Positions 7,071 through 13,260 of a stretch of 13,260 nt of DNA are shown here, piece after piece. The first letter of the stretch is position 1; every line of letters starts with the position of its first letter. The notes beneath the pieces are model-generated. The model worked only from the letters and a program-made list of their open reading frames with translations. It made no database searches and was not told the origin of the DNA. The stretch covers positions 1 to 13,260 of the forward strand of contig DATEZA010000217.1 of assembly GCA_035255945.1 (NCBI GenBank), given 5' to 3'. The translations under genes and the position numbers were made by a program. The DNA is from JAJPHC01 sp035255945. Its GTDB lineage: Bacteria > Acidobacteriota > Thermoanaerobaculia > Gp7-AA8.

Positions 7071-7580
7071 TTACACCATCGCCAGCAGCTTCGTCACCGT
7101 GTTCCAGTTGCGGGCGGTGCCGCGCATGCCGAGCTTCTTCTCGATCAGTGCGTTCGTCAGCTTTGAGCGGCCCTGGCCGTCGACGTAGTAGACGAACAGC
7201 TCGCTGCCGTCGAAGTGCATCTCCTCCGGCCCTTTGTACGAATCGAGCAGCGCCTTCTGCGCCTCTTTCGACGGCTCCTTTTCGAGGAACACGACGATGC
7301 GCAGACTCGGATTCGTGTCGGCGTCGAACGGACTCCTGTCGACGACCTTCTGCAGCTCGTCGATCGAGCGCACGATCACTTTGACGTCGCGAGCGAGCGC
7401 TTTCTCGATCAGCTTCGCCGGATCTTTGCGCGTCGTGCTGAAGAGCACGTTGCCGCTCTGCAGGAACGTGCGGACGTCCGACAGGCCCGCTTCTTCGCAG
7501 AGCGACTTCAGCTCGGCCATCGGCAGGAGGTTTTTTCCGCCGACGTTTATGCCGCGGAGGAAGGCGACAAAGTGGGCCAC
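7071..7580 (-). CDS. DUF1697 family protein
   Basis: A 169-residue soluble protein of the DUF1697 family, whose biochemical function is not established. Recognition rests on the N-terminal FVAFLRGINVGGKNLLPM (residues 4-21), the LQSGNVLF segment at 40-47, the SPFD-x-D stretch and the C-terminal KLTNALIEKKLGMRGTARNW, which is typical of the family. Length is normal for it (about 175-180). The start is a GTG at 7580 and reads MAHFVAFLRGINVGG. It overlaps the 3' end of the EAL gene by 34 bases in another frame, so it is probably translated in coupling with it and belongs to the same operon. I see no mechanistic link to c-di-GMP. The TAA stop is 11 bases from the large inverted repeat. Confidence 0.9.
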   Translation of the reverse strand: MAHFVAFLRGINVGGKNLLPMAELKSLCEEAGLSDVRTFLQSGNVLFSTTRKDPAKLIEKALARDVKVIVRSIDELQKVVDRSPFDADTNPSLRIVVFLEKEPSKEAQKALLDSYKGPEEMHFDGSELFVYYVDGQGRSKLTNALIEKKLGMRGTARNWNTVTKLLAMV

Positions 7581-8320
7581 GCTTCGGCGAGTTTACGTCC
7601 CTCCAGCGGATGCGCGAGCAGGAATCCCTGCACGAGACGCACCCCGAGACTCTGCACGATCACCAGATCGTCATCGGTCTCGATGCCCTCGGCCACCACC
7701 GTCGAATGCAGCCGCGTCGCGAGCTGCACCAGCGACTCGATCACCGCGCAGCGCTTCGAATCCTCGCTGCAGCCGTCGACGATGCAGCGGTCGAGCTTGA
7801 GGTAATCAGGCGAGACGTCGAGCAGCATCTTGAAGTTCGAGCCGCCGACGCCGATGTCGTCGAGTGCGATCGCCACGCCGAGCGCGCGCAGGCGTTGCAC
7901 CGCGAGCGCGAAGCCGTCGCCGTCGTGCGCGGGCGCGTGCTGGATCACATCGACGATCACCCGTGCCGGACTGAGATCCGCTTTCTGAATCGCGCGGGCG
8001 AGGAAATCGATGAAGCCAGGGTCGCGTGCGAGCGTCGATGCGTGCACGTTCACGCAGACCTTCGTCTCGTTCGACATCGCAGGCAATTGCTCGAGCGCCG
8101 TCGCGATGCAGAGCCGATCGACGAGCGCTTCCTGCCGCTTCAAACGGACGTACTCGAAGAGCACCGGCGCTTTCTCGAAATTCGTTCCCTGCGGACCGCG
8201 CGACAGGCACTCGAACGCGAAGAGGCGCGGATCGCCGTTCGTCAGCGCGTAGAGCGGCTGATAGAGCGGGCGGATGCCGCCGGGCGCGAGCAGCGAGTCG
8301 AGTGCGGAATGTTCTCTCAT
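7547..8320 (-). CDS. Stand-alone EAL-domain protein (c-di-GMP phosphodiesterase, possibly impaired)
   Basis: A 257-residue cytoplasmic protein that is a single EAL domain. Motifs in order: RPLYQPLYAL (17-26), the signature ExLxR as ECLSR (37-41), Asn91 in VCVNVHASTL, then VIVDVIQHAP (121-130) where active enzymes have E-L/I-T-E. Further on are DDIGVGGSNF (154-163), Lys175 in YLKLDR, Glu211 in AEGIET and Gln231 in VQGF. Compared with RocR, the metal ligand Glu265 is Asp124 and the loop-6-stabilising Glu268 is Gln127; the other catalytic residues are kept. It may be a weak phosphodiesterase or a c-di-GMP binder. The ATG at 8320 overlaps the receiver gene stop (ATGA). Its neighbours, a kinase and a lone receiver, suggest phosphorylation-dependent control through the receiver. 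Confidence 0.9.
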   Translation of the reverse strand: MREHSALDSLLAPGGIRPLYQPLYALTNGDPRLFAFECLSRGPQGTNFEKAPVLFEYVRLKRQEALVDRLCIATALEQLPAMSNETKVCVNVHASTLARDPGFIDFLARAIQKADLSPARVIVDVIQHAPAHDGDGFALAVQRLRALGVAIALDDIGVGGSNFKMLLDVSPDYLKLDRCIVDGCSEDSKRCAVIESLVQLATRLHSTVVAEGIETDDDLVIVQSLGVRLVQGFLLAHPLEGRKLAEAWPTLSPSSAA

Positions 8321-8730
8321 GCGTTTTCCAGCAGATTCACCGCGACGTGTGCGATCTCCATCATCGCTTTCGGTTTGTGCAGGAACGCGTCGGCGCCGCG
8401 CTGATACGACTCGCGCTCGATCTCCGGCGTGCCGTACGCACTGAGCAGGATCACGCGCGCGTTCGCCCAGCGCTGCCGCACGTCGGCCACGATCTGCAGA
8501 CCTTCGACGCCGCCGACGCCGGTCAGCCGCAGGTCGGCGATGACCAGGTCGTAGCGATAGTTGTTGAGGAGTGCCTGGGCCTCTTCCAGCTCGAAGGCAG
8601 AGTCGACGTCGTAGCCCAGGCCGGCGAAGTATTTCCGCATCGCCTGCACGATGAGCTCTTCATCGTCGACGATCAGAATGCGATGCCGAGGCGCTGCTCG
8701 ATCTGACCTTTCCATGGCCTGCAACATCAT
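8317..8730 (-). CDS. Single-domain response regulator (CheY-like receiver)
   Basis: A 137-residue protein comprising one receiver domain and no output domain. The core ILIVDDEE (18-25) gives the acidic pocket. Phospho-acceptor Asp66 lies in LVIADLRLTG, the Ser97 position in VILLSAYG, and Lys119 in LHKPK. The first 16 or so residues are a variable extension; the start at 8730 is set by its ATGA overlap with the upstream kinase stop, and Met6 is an alternative. It most likely receives phosphate from the adjacent soluble kinase and acts on a partner protein, with the EAL protein encoded immediately downstream the obvious candidate. That partner is inferred from gene order only. Confidence 0.92.
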   Translation of the reverse strand: MMLQAMERSDRAAPRHRILIVDDEELIVQAMRKYFAGLGYDVDSAFELEEAQALLNNYRYDLVIADLRLTGVGGVEGLQIVADVRQRWANARVILLSAYGTPEIERESYQRGADAFLHKPKAMMEIAHVAVNLLENA

Positions 8731-10064
8731 TGACTCGCTGAGTCTGTGGGCCTGAAAACCGGAAAGCGCATCCGGACGACAGCGCCTCCGCCCGCCGCAT
8801 TTTCTGCAACAACAGTTCCACCGTGCTCATCGACGATGCGCTGCACGATGGAGAGGCCGAGCCCCGTTCCCCCGCGGCGGCGCGTGAAAAACGGCTGAAA
8901 AATGCGCGGCAGATCGCGCGGATCGAAGCCCGGGCCGCCGTCGCGCACGGTGCATTCGATGACTCCGCCGACGCGACGCGCCGACACGAACACCTGCGAC
9001 TCCGCATCCGAGTGCTGCACTGCATTGAGGATGGCGTTCTGCACGGCGTGTGCGAGGCGCGCCGGATCCATCAGCATCGTCAGGCCGTCCGCGCTCTCGC
9101 TGCGGATGCGGACGCGCATCTGATCGGCGACCGGCATCGTTTGCGCCACCGCCTGCTCGATCACCTCGCCGAGGCGGCCTTCGCTCAGATCGACGCGCCA
9201 CGACTTGCCGTACTGCAGCAGGTCTTCCATCAATTGATTGAGGCGCTGGATCCAGGTGCGGAGCGCATTGAACATGTCGGCGGCATCGGCGTCGTGATTG
9301 ACGAGCGGCTCGTACACATCGAGCGTGACGCCCATGCCGAAGAGCGGATTGCGGACTTCGTGTGCGACGCCGGCGACGAGCTCGCCCATCGCCGCGAGCT
9401 GTTCCCCTCGGCGGACGGATTCCTGCAGCGCCACGATGCGCGTGATGTCGCGCAGGATCAGGATCACGCGATCTTCCGCCTCGGCCGCGTAGACGCTGCC
9501 GGTGATGTCCCAGTGCTGCTCGTCGTGCATCGCGCGCGCGGAGCACGACTCGCGTGTCTCGACGATCGCGCGCACGGCGTCATCGAGTGCGCGCCAGACT
9601 TCGCCGTCGCCGAGCGTGCCGATGCGGCGGCCGAGGATCGATTGATACGTGCCGCCGGCGAGATCGCGTCCCGCCCGGTTCATGCGCACGACGACGCCGT
9701 CGGCCGAGGTGAGGAAGATCGGCAGCTCGATCGCGTCGAACGTCAGCGCCCATTCCTTGCCTTTGCGCTGAATGGCGCGGGCGAGGGTCTCGCGCTCGCG
9801 CGCCTCGCTGTCGTCGCGGATGATGATCGCCGTGCCTTCGCCGATCGGGATCGATACGCAGCCTGCGATCGCATCGATGCCGACGTGCATCCCAAGGTGC
9901 GGCTCGGCGTCGAATCGATCACGCCAGAAGTTCGCGAACGGCTTGTTGAAGAAAAAGATCCGGCCGCCGGCGTCGATGAGACATGCGGCGTCGGTCAGCG
10001 CGTCGAGTACCGCGGTGAGAGACGTCTCCGCGTACGACGCATCGAACTGCGGGAAGGCGGACAT
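8727..10064 (-). CDS. Soluble PAS-domain sensor histidine kinase
   Basis: A 445-residue kinase without transmembrane segments. An N-terminal PAS spans about 14-85 (LTDAACLIDAGGRIFFFNKP) and a second PAS about 107-210 (ADGVVVRMNRAGRDLAGG). The HisKA domain follows with H-box AGVAHEVRNPLFGMG, His235. The HATPase domain runs about 325-435, with Asn343/Asn347 in QNAILNAVQHS, G1 box RDGGPGFDP (Asp375) and G2 GGTGLGLSIVQRIVDEHGG. The HEVRNPL pattern resembles NtrB/AtoS-type kinases. It is the first gene of a run of four overlapping genes (kinase, receiver, EAL, DUF1697). The start ATG at 10064 has no clear Shine-Dalgarno. About 90 bases separate it from the Ser/Thr kinase stop, and a repeat fills most of that gap. 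The signal sensed is not evident. Confidence 0.93.
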   Translation of the reverse strand: MSAFPQFDASYAETSLTAVLDALTDAACLIDAGGRIFFFNKPFANFWRDRFDAEPHLGMHVGIDAIAGCVSIPIGEGTAIIIRDDSEARERETLARAIQRKGKEWALTFDAIELPIFLTSADGVVVRMNRAGRDLAGGTYQSILGRRIGTLGDGEVWRALDDAVRAIVETRESCSARAMHDEQHWDITGSVYAAEAEDRVILILRDITRIVALQESVRRGEQLAAMGELVAGVAHEVRNPLFGMGVTLDVYEPLVNHDADAADMFNALRTWIQRLNQLMEDLLQYGKSWRVDLSEGRLGEVIEQAVAQTMPVADQMRVRIRSESADGLTMLMDPARLAHAVQNAILNAVQHSDAESQVFVSARRVGGVIECTVRDGGPGFDPRDLPRIFQPFFTRRRGGTGLGLSIVQRIVDEHGGTVVAENAAGGGAVVRMRFPVFRPTDSASQ

Positions 10065-10099
10065 CGTTATTGATTACGGCAAATAAGCAAAAAGTGAGC
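10065..10099 (-). promoter_or_regulatory. AT-rich segment upstream of the kinase-receiver-EAL operon, possible promoter
   Basis: Just before the kinase start the sequence becomes much more AT-rich than its surroundings. On the minus strand it reads TTTTTGCTTATTTGCC followed by TAATCAATAACG. No well-spaced -35/-10 pair can be assigned, so this is only a likely promoter location for the four-gene operon. Confidence 0.3.
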
Positions 10100-10105
10100 C
10101 GTGTG

Positions 10106-10174
10106 TGTGTAGGGCAAGCTCTCAGCTTGCCCCCCCGGCAGGGCCTTGGACAACCTAAGAGGTTGTCCTACACC
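10106..10174. repeat. REPIN-like double palindrome (copy B) overlapping the Ser/Thr kinase stop
   Basis: Two hairpins lie head to head. One is at 10112-10132 (GGGCAAGCT/AGCTTGCCC, 3-base loop) and one at 10148-10168 (GGACAACCT/AGGTTGTCC, 3-base loop). Outer ends GTGTA and TACACC match copy A at 4538-4609. Arm lengths (27) are the same; the centre is 15 bases instead of 18. Stem differences between copies come in complementary pairs. The right arm encodes the last kinase codons and its TAG stop. Confidence 0.88.
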
Positions 10175-11006
10175 GGCGGTCGCGGATGGCGAGGTCGAGG
10201 CGCACTTCGGTCAACAGCGCGACCATCTCGGCGGCGGTCTGCAATCGGTCGTAAATGCTCTTCTTGAGGCAGCGCGTGACGATCTCGTGCAGCGCGAGCG
10301 GCACACATCCGGGCAGCGGTTCGGCCTCGGCCTCCACGATTGCCGCAAGTACATCGATCGGCGTCGGGCCGGTGAACGGCGGCGCGCCGGAGAGCATCTC
10401 GTACAGCACCACGCCGAGGGAGTGGATGTCGGAGCGGGAGTCGATGATCTCTTCGCCGCGGACCTGCTCCGGCGAGAGATACGGCAGCGTGCCGACGAGT
10501 TTGTCGCCGCGCCGCAGCGGATCGGTCGAATCGCCGCCGCCCGCGAGCTTCGCCACGCCGAAGTCGAGCACTTTCACGCAACGATCGCGGCGCAGCATGA
10601 TGTTCTCCGGCTTCACATCGCGATGAACGATCCAGGCTTCGTGCGCCGCGACGAGCGCCGCCGCGACGCCGAGCGCGATGTCGACCGCTTCGTTGACCGG
10701 GAGCGGTCCGTGCTCGAGCCGCTGGCGCAGCGTCTCGCCGTCGACATGCTCGCTGGCGATGAAATGCAGATCGTCGTCGACGCCGACATCGAACAACGTC
10801 ACGACATTCGGATGATTGAGCATCGATGCGCAACGCGCCTCGCGTTCGAAGCTGCGCAGCTGACGCTCGTCCGCATCGCCGTTGCGCAGCAGCTTCAACG
10901 CGACCTTGCGATGCACGACCGTGTCTTCGGCGAGATAGACGTCACCCGAGGACCCTTCCCCGAGGCGTTCGAGGACGCGATAGCGCCCAACGCGTAAAAC
11001 ATTCAT
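10155..11006 (-). CDS. Hanks-type Ser/Thr protein kinase, catalytic domain only
   Basis: A 283-residue eukaryotic-like kinase. The start MNVLRVGRYRVLERLGEG at ATG 11006 places the glycine loop GEGSSGDVY at 16-24. Catalytic Lys38 lies in VALKLL and Glu55 in the C-helix (FEREAR). The catalytic loop HRDVKPENIML (128-138) has Asp130 and Asn135. DFG is at 148-150, the activation segment runs to GTLPYLSPEQ (172-181), and Asp193 lies in SDIHSLGVVLYEML. All catalytic residues are intact. Many bacterial relatives continue into a transmembrane helix and an extracellular or TPR/WD sensor part; this one stops right after the catalytic domain. The last residues (CRTTS) and the TAG are read from a palindromic repeat, so the tail may have been cut off by that insertion. 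It is divergent from the TonB-dependent receptor. Substrate unknown. Confidence 0.92.
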   Translation of the reverse strand: MNVLRVGRYRVLERLGEGSSGDVYLAEDTVVHRKVALKLLRNGDADERQLRSFEREARCASMLNHPNVVTLFDVGVDDDLHFIASEHVDGETLRQRLEHGPLPVNEAVDIALGVAAALVAAHEAWIVHRDVKPENIMLRRDRCVKVLDFGVAKLAGGGDSTDPLRRGDKLVGTLPYLSPEQVRGEEIIDSRSDIHSLGVVLYEMLSGAPPFTGPTPIDVLAAIVEAEAEPLPGCVPLALHEIVTRCLKKSIYDRLQTAAEMVALLTEVRLDLAIRDRRCRTTS

Positions 11007-11063
11007 CTCTGCGCGCGGAAGAGTGTCACGGGTTCCCTCGGACAAAGTGTGACGTGGATCAAC

Positions 11064-11095
11064 ATGGAGTGCGGCAGCTTGCTGCCGCACTCCAT
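11064..11095. repeat. Perfect 15-bp palindrome in the divergent intergenic region
   Basis: Arms ATGGAGTGCGGCAGC and its exact complement flank a 2-base TT loop. It lies between the Ser/Thr kinase start (11006) and the receptor start (11112), 16 bases before the latter. In receptor mRNA it would form a very stable hairpin close to the start codon. It may be another dispersed repeat, an operator, or a 5'-UTR control element; there is no T-tract for termination. Confidence 0.85.
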
Positions 11096-11111
11096 TACAC
11101 TTTCGGCCCAC

Positions 11112-13169
11112 ATGAAACAATTGGTGTTGTTGTCTCTGCTCGCGTGCGCGTTGTCTCTCGAGGCCCAGCAAACGATCGGACAGGTCACGCTTTTCGGCGA
11201 GGAACAGCCGAAGGTCGAAGCGGCGACGAAGACCGAGATCCCGATCTCGAAGGCGCCGGCGCCGGTCACCGTCATCACGGCGAAGCAGATCGGCGAGTCG
11301 GGCGCAAGGAGCGTCCCGGACATCCTCCGCCTCGTGGCCGGCGTGAACGTGCGCTGGAATCCGATGATCCAGACGCTCGACATCCGCGGCTTCGGTGAGA
11401 ACCCGTTCTCGAATCGCATCCTGCTGCTGATCGACGGCGTGCCGTACAACTCGGGCGACACGGGCGGCTTCCCGCTCAGCCCCGGCTTCGACACCTTTCC
11501 GATTCAGAACATCAAGCGGATCGAGATCGTGCGCGGTCCCGGCTCGTCGCTGTACGGCGAGAACGCGTACTGGGGCGTGATCAACATCGTGACGCTGTCG
11601 GGCGACGACCTCGCTGGCGGCGACGCGCAGATCTTCGGCGGCGACCGCTCCACGAGCAGCGTGAACGTGCAGTACGGCAGGAAGCTGAAAGACGGCTCGA
11701 TCCTCGGGTCGGTGCGCACGCTGCGCAGCATGTTCCCGATGACGTTCTGGATCGACGACGACTCGAAGTTCAGGGCGACGGACATCTTCCTGAAGGGCGG
11801 CTACAAGGATTTCCAGCTCTCCGTCTATCGGCACGACGACCGCCTCGGCGGATTCGAGGAGCATTTCGCAGTGAGTCCGCGATTCCCGCCCGGCTCGCAG
11901 TTCGCCAGCGTGCATCAGGTGCAGCAGACGCTCGACATCGCGCAACTGAAGTACAACCACGCGCCCGGCGGCGCGGCGGTCACGTACTCGGCCGACGTGT
12001 CGTGGTCGCATCGCACCGGAACGCTTTGCGCGGGCTGCCACGCCGCCACGCAGAAGCCGGAGTTCTCGCAGCCGGCGAATCACGGCTACCAGGTGATCGG
12101 CGACTTCCGCCTCGGTCTGCACATGATCCGCGGACACGACATCCTGTTCGGCGCCGAAGGACGGCGGCTCAATCGCGCGGAACACGCGGCGGAGCTGGCG
12201 CCGAATGCGGCGGCGGTCAACGGCTACGACAAGTTCGCGATCTACGCGCAGGACCAGTTCGATGTCATCACGAATAAGCTGCGCGCCGTGGCCGGTCTGC
12301 GCTACGACGGCAAGACGCAGCTGTTCGATGCGAAGACCTCGCCGCGCCTGTCGCTCGTCTACACGCCGAACAACCGGATGGTGATCCGCAGCGGATACAG
12401 CACGGCGTTCCGCTTCCCGAACTTCAACGAGCTCTATCAGGCCAGCTGGTTCCTGAACGTGGCGTCAGAGACCGGCTCGTTCACGCCGTTCCCGCTGACG
12501 ACGTTCCTGCCGAACGAGACACTGAAGCCGGAAGGCATCCGCACGCTCGACCTCGGCGGCGAATACCAGATCTCGCCGTCGGTATCGGCGAAGGCGGATC
12601 TGTATCGATCGAAGGTCTCGAATTTCATCGTCGTCGGACTGGCCCGGCGGCCGGCGCCGCTGCCGTCGGCATTGCAGTTCCAGAACAATCCGGGAACGGC
12701 GGTGATCACCGGCGGCGAACTGGAGCTGCGCTCGTCGTTCTCGAATACGGTGACCGGCTTCGTGAACTGGGCGCATCAGAGCGAACGACAGGATCGCGCC
12801 GGCGTCGACGCCACCGGCGCTCCGATCGAGTTCGTCTACGCACCGGACGACAAGGTGAACCTGGGCGCATACGCGGGACCGTTCCACAACGTCCGCGGCT
12901 CGCTCGAAGCATCGTGGCGCGGACGCTACGCCGCGCCGCGCTTCTGGTCATCGTTCGCCGGCGCGCCCGCCGGAACGGAGGCGATCCTCCCCGGCTACAC
13001 GTTCCTCAACGGCCGCCTCAGCTACGACTTCCCCGTGCAACACCACTCGGTGCGCCTCAGCGTGTTCGGCAACAACCTGCTCGACAAGCGTCCGAAGGAG
13101 ACGCTGATCGGCGTCGATACGACGCTGGTGGGGCGGGAGGTGTACGGACAGGTGGAAGTGAGGTTCTGA
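11112..13169 (+). CDS. TonB-dependent outer-membrane receptor
   Basis: A 685-residue receptor with signal peptide MKQLVLLSLLACALSLEA (cleavage near 18/19). The plug domain covers about 42-165. Typical segments are PVTVITAKQIGESGARSVPD (51-70), ILRLVAGVNV, LDIRGFG (89-95), ILLLIDGVPYN (103-113) and RIEIVRGPGSSLYGENAYWG (136-155), ending in INIV. The rest is a 22-strand-type barrel with YAQDQFDV, RSGYSTAFRFPNFNELY and the C-terminal GREVYGQVEVRF ending in Phe, as barrels recognised by BamA do. Size resembles BtuB/colicin-type receptors; there is no N-terminal carboxypeptidase-like or signalling domain. Substrate is unknown. A CAGCH sequence at 306-310 in a predicted surface loop is unusual. The start at ATG 11112 begins the signal peptide; an in-frame ATG at 11049 would add 21 residues across the hairpin and is unlikely. 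No strong Shine-Dalgarno. Confidence 0.93.
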   Translation: MKQLVLLSLLACALSLEAQQTIGQVTLFGEEQPKVEAATKTEIPISKAPAPVTVITAKQIGESGARSVPDILRLVAGVNVRWNPMIQTLDIRGFGENPFSNRILLLIDGVPYNSGDTGGFPLSPGFDTFPIQNIKRIEIVRGPGSSLYGENAYWGVINIVTLSGDDLAGGDAQIFGGDRSTSSVNVQYGRKLKDGSILGSVRTLRSMFPMTFWIDDDSKFRATDIFLKGGYKDFQLSVYRHDDRLGGFEEHFAVSPRFPPGSQFASVHQVQQTLDIAQLKYNHAPGGAAVTYSADVSWSHRTGTLCAGCHAATQKPEFSQPANHGYQVIGDFRLGLHMIRGHDILFGAEGRRLNRAEHAAELAPNAAAVNGYDKFAIYAQDQFDVITNKLRAVAGLRYDGKTQLFDAKTSPRLSLVYTPNNRMVIRSGYSTAFRFPNFNELYQASWFLNVASETGSFTPFPLTTFLPNETLKPEGIRTLDLGGEYQISPSVSAKADLYRSKVSNFIVVGLARRPAPLPSALQFQNNPGTAVITGGELELRSSFSNTVTGFVNWAHQSERQDRAGVDATGAPIEFVYAPDDKVNLGAYAGPFHNVRGSLEASWRGRYAAPRFWSSFAGAPAGTEAILPGYTFLNGRLSYDFPVQHHSVRLSVFGNNLLDKRPKETLIGVDTTLVGREVYGQVEVRF

Positions 13170-13171
13170 TT

Positions 13172-13260
13172 TGAAAGCTGAAGTCTGAAACCTGAAACCT
13201 GAAAGGAAGCGTGCGCGGACCTCTTCAAGGTTTCAGCTTTCTGCTTTCTGCTTTCTGCTT
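13172..13260. repeat. Inverted pair of heptamer arrays, reaching the window edge
   Basis: Five units of TGAAACC-like heptamers (TGAAAGC, TGAAGTC, TGAAACC twice, TGAAAGG) run from 13172 to 13206. After a spacer of about 22 bases, inverted heptamers (GGTTTCA, then GCTTTCT three times, then a partial unit) run from 13229 to the end. It begins two bases after the receptor stop. The plan is the same as at 3251-3327, with a different unit. Confidence 0.82.

Noticed and set aside
11064..11095. Palindrome as an intrinsic terminator
   Set aside because: No run of T follows on either strand, and it lies upstream of both flanking genes, not downstream.
11007..12185. Long minus-strand frame continuing from the Ser/Thr kinase across the receptor gene
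   Set aside because: The kinase domain clearly begins at 11006 and the extension is low-complexity Arg/Val/His sequence opposite a well-supported receptor. It is a GC-rich shadow frame.

Overview
This is a GC-rich, gene-dense window from a Gram-negative (diderm) bacterium. It encodes a TonB-dependent receptor, a TolC-type outer-membrane protein, a periplasmic adaptor lipoprotein and several two-component and c-di-GMP proteins. Hanks-type Ser/Thr kinases, PAS-rich kinases, weak Shine-Dalgarno sequences and abundant small palindromic repeats would fit an environmental Acidobacteriota-like lineage, but this is an inference and no taxonomic marker is present. No rRNA, tRNA, CRISPR array or transposase was seen. 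There is no gene-free stretch longer than about 170 bases.

Layout. (1) 1-4197, minus strand: a four-gene, translationally coupled operon read right to left. It runs short periplasmic adaptor lipoprotein (4197-3331), TolC-like outer-membrane protein (3331-2117), PelF-type family-4 glycosyltransferase (2120-603), then a multi-pass membrane protein, possibly PelG-like, that leaves the window (606-1). This looks like a polysaccharide synthesis and export system in which an adaptor and TolC-type channel sit where classical Pel uses PelB/PelC. (2) 4238-6900, plus strand, divergent from the operon: a membrane histidine kinase overlapping by 4 nt a REC-PAS-GGDEF response regulator with GGDEF and I-site intact, a predicted diguanylate cyclase. 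(3) 10064-7071, minus strand: soluble PAS histidine kinase, single-domain receiver, EAL protein and DUF1697 protein, all overlapping. Regions 2 and 3 converge on a large inverted repeat at 6903-7059. (4) 11006-10155, minus: a catalytic-domain-only Ser/Thr protein kinase. (5) 11112-13169, plus, divergent from it: a TonB-dependent outer-membrane receptor.

How it may work together: the two sensor-kinase modules would set c-di-GMP up (GGDEF) and down (EAL, with an altered metal site), and the neighbouring Pel-like operon is a plausible target, since Pel synthesis is c-di-GMP-controlled in Pseudomonas. That link is inference from position.

The most striking signal is the repeats. Seven structured elements from about five families sit at or inside gene boundaries. 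Four of them are translated: one supplies the PelF C-terminus, one the signal peptide of the TolC-like protein, one an exactly 24-codon in-frame insert next to TM2 of the membrane histidine kinase, and one the last codons and stop of the Ser/Thr kinase. Two copies of one family (4538-4609 and 10106-10174) differ by compensatory stem changes, so the hairpin itself appears conserved.
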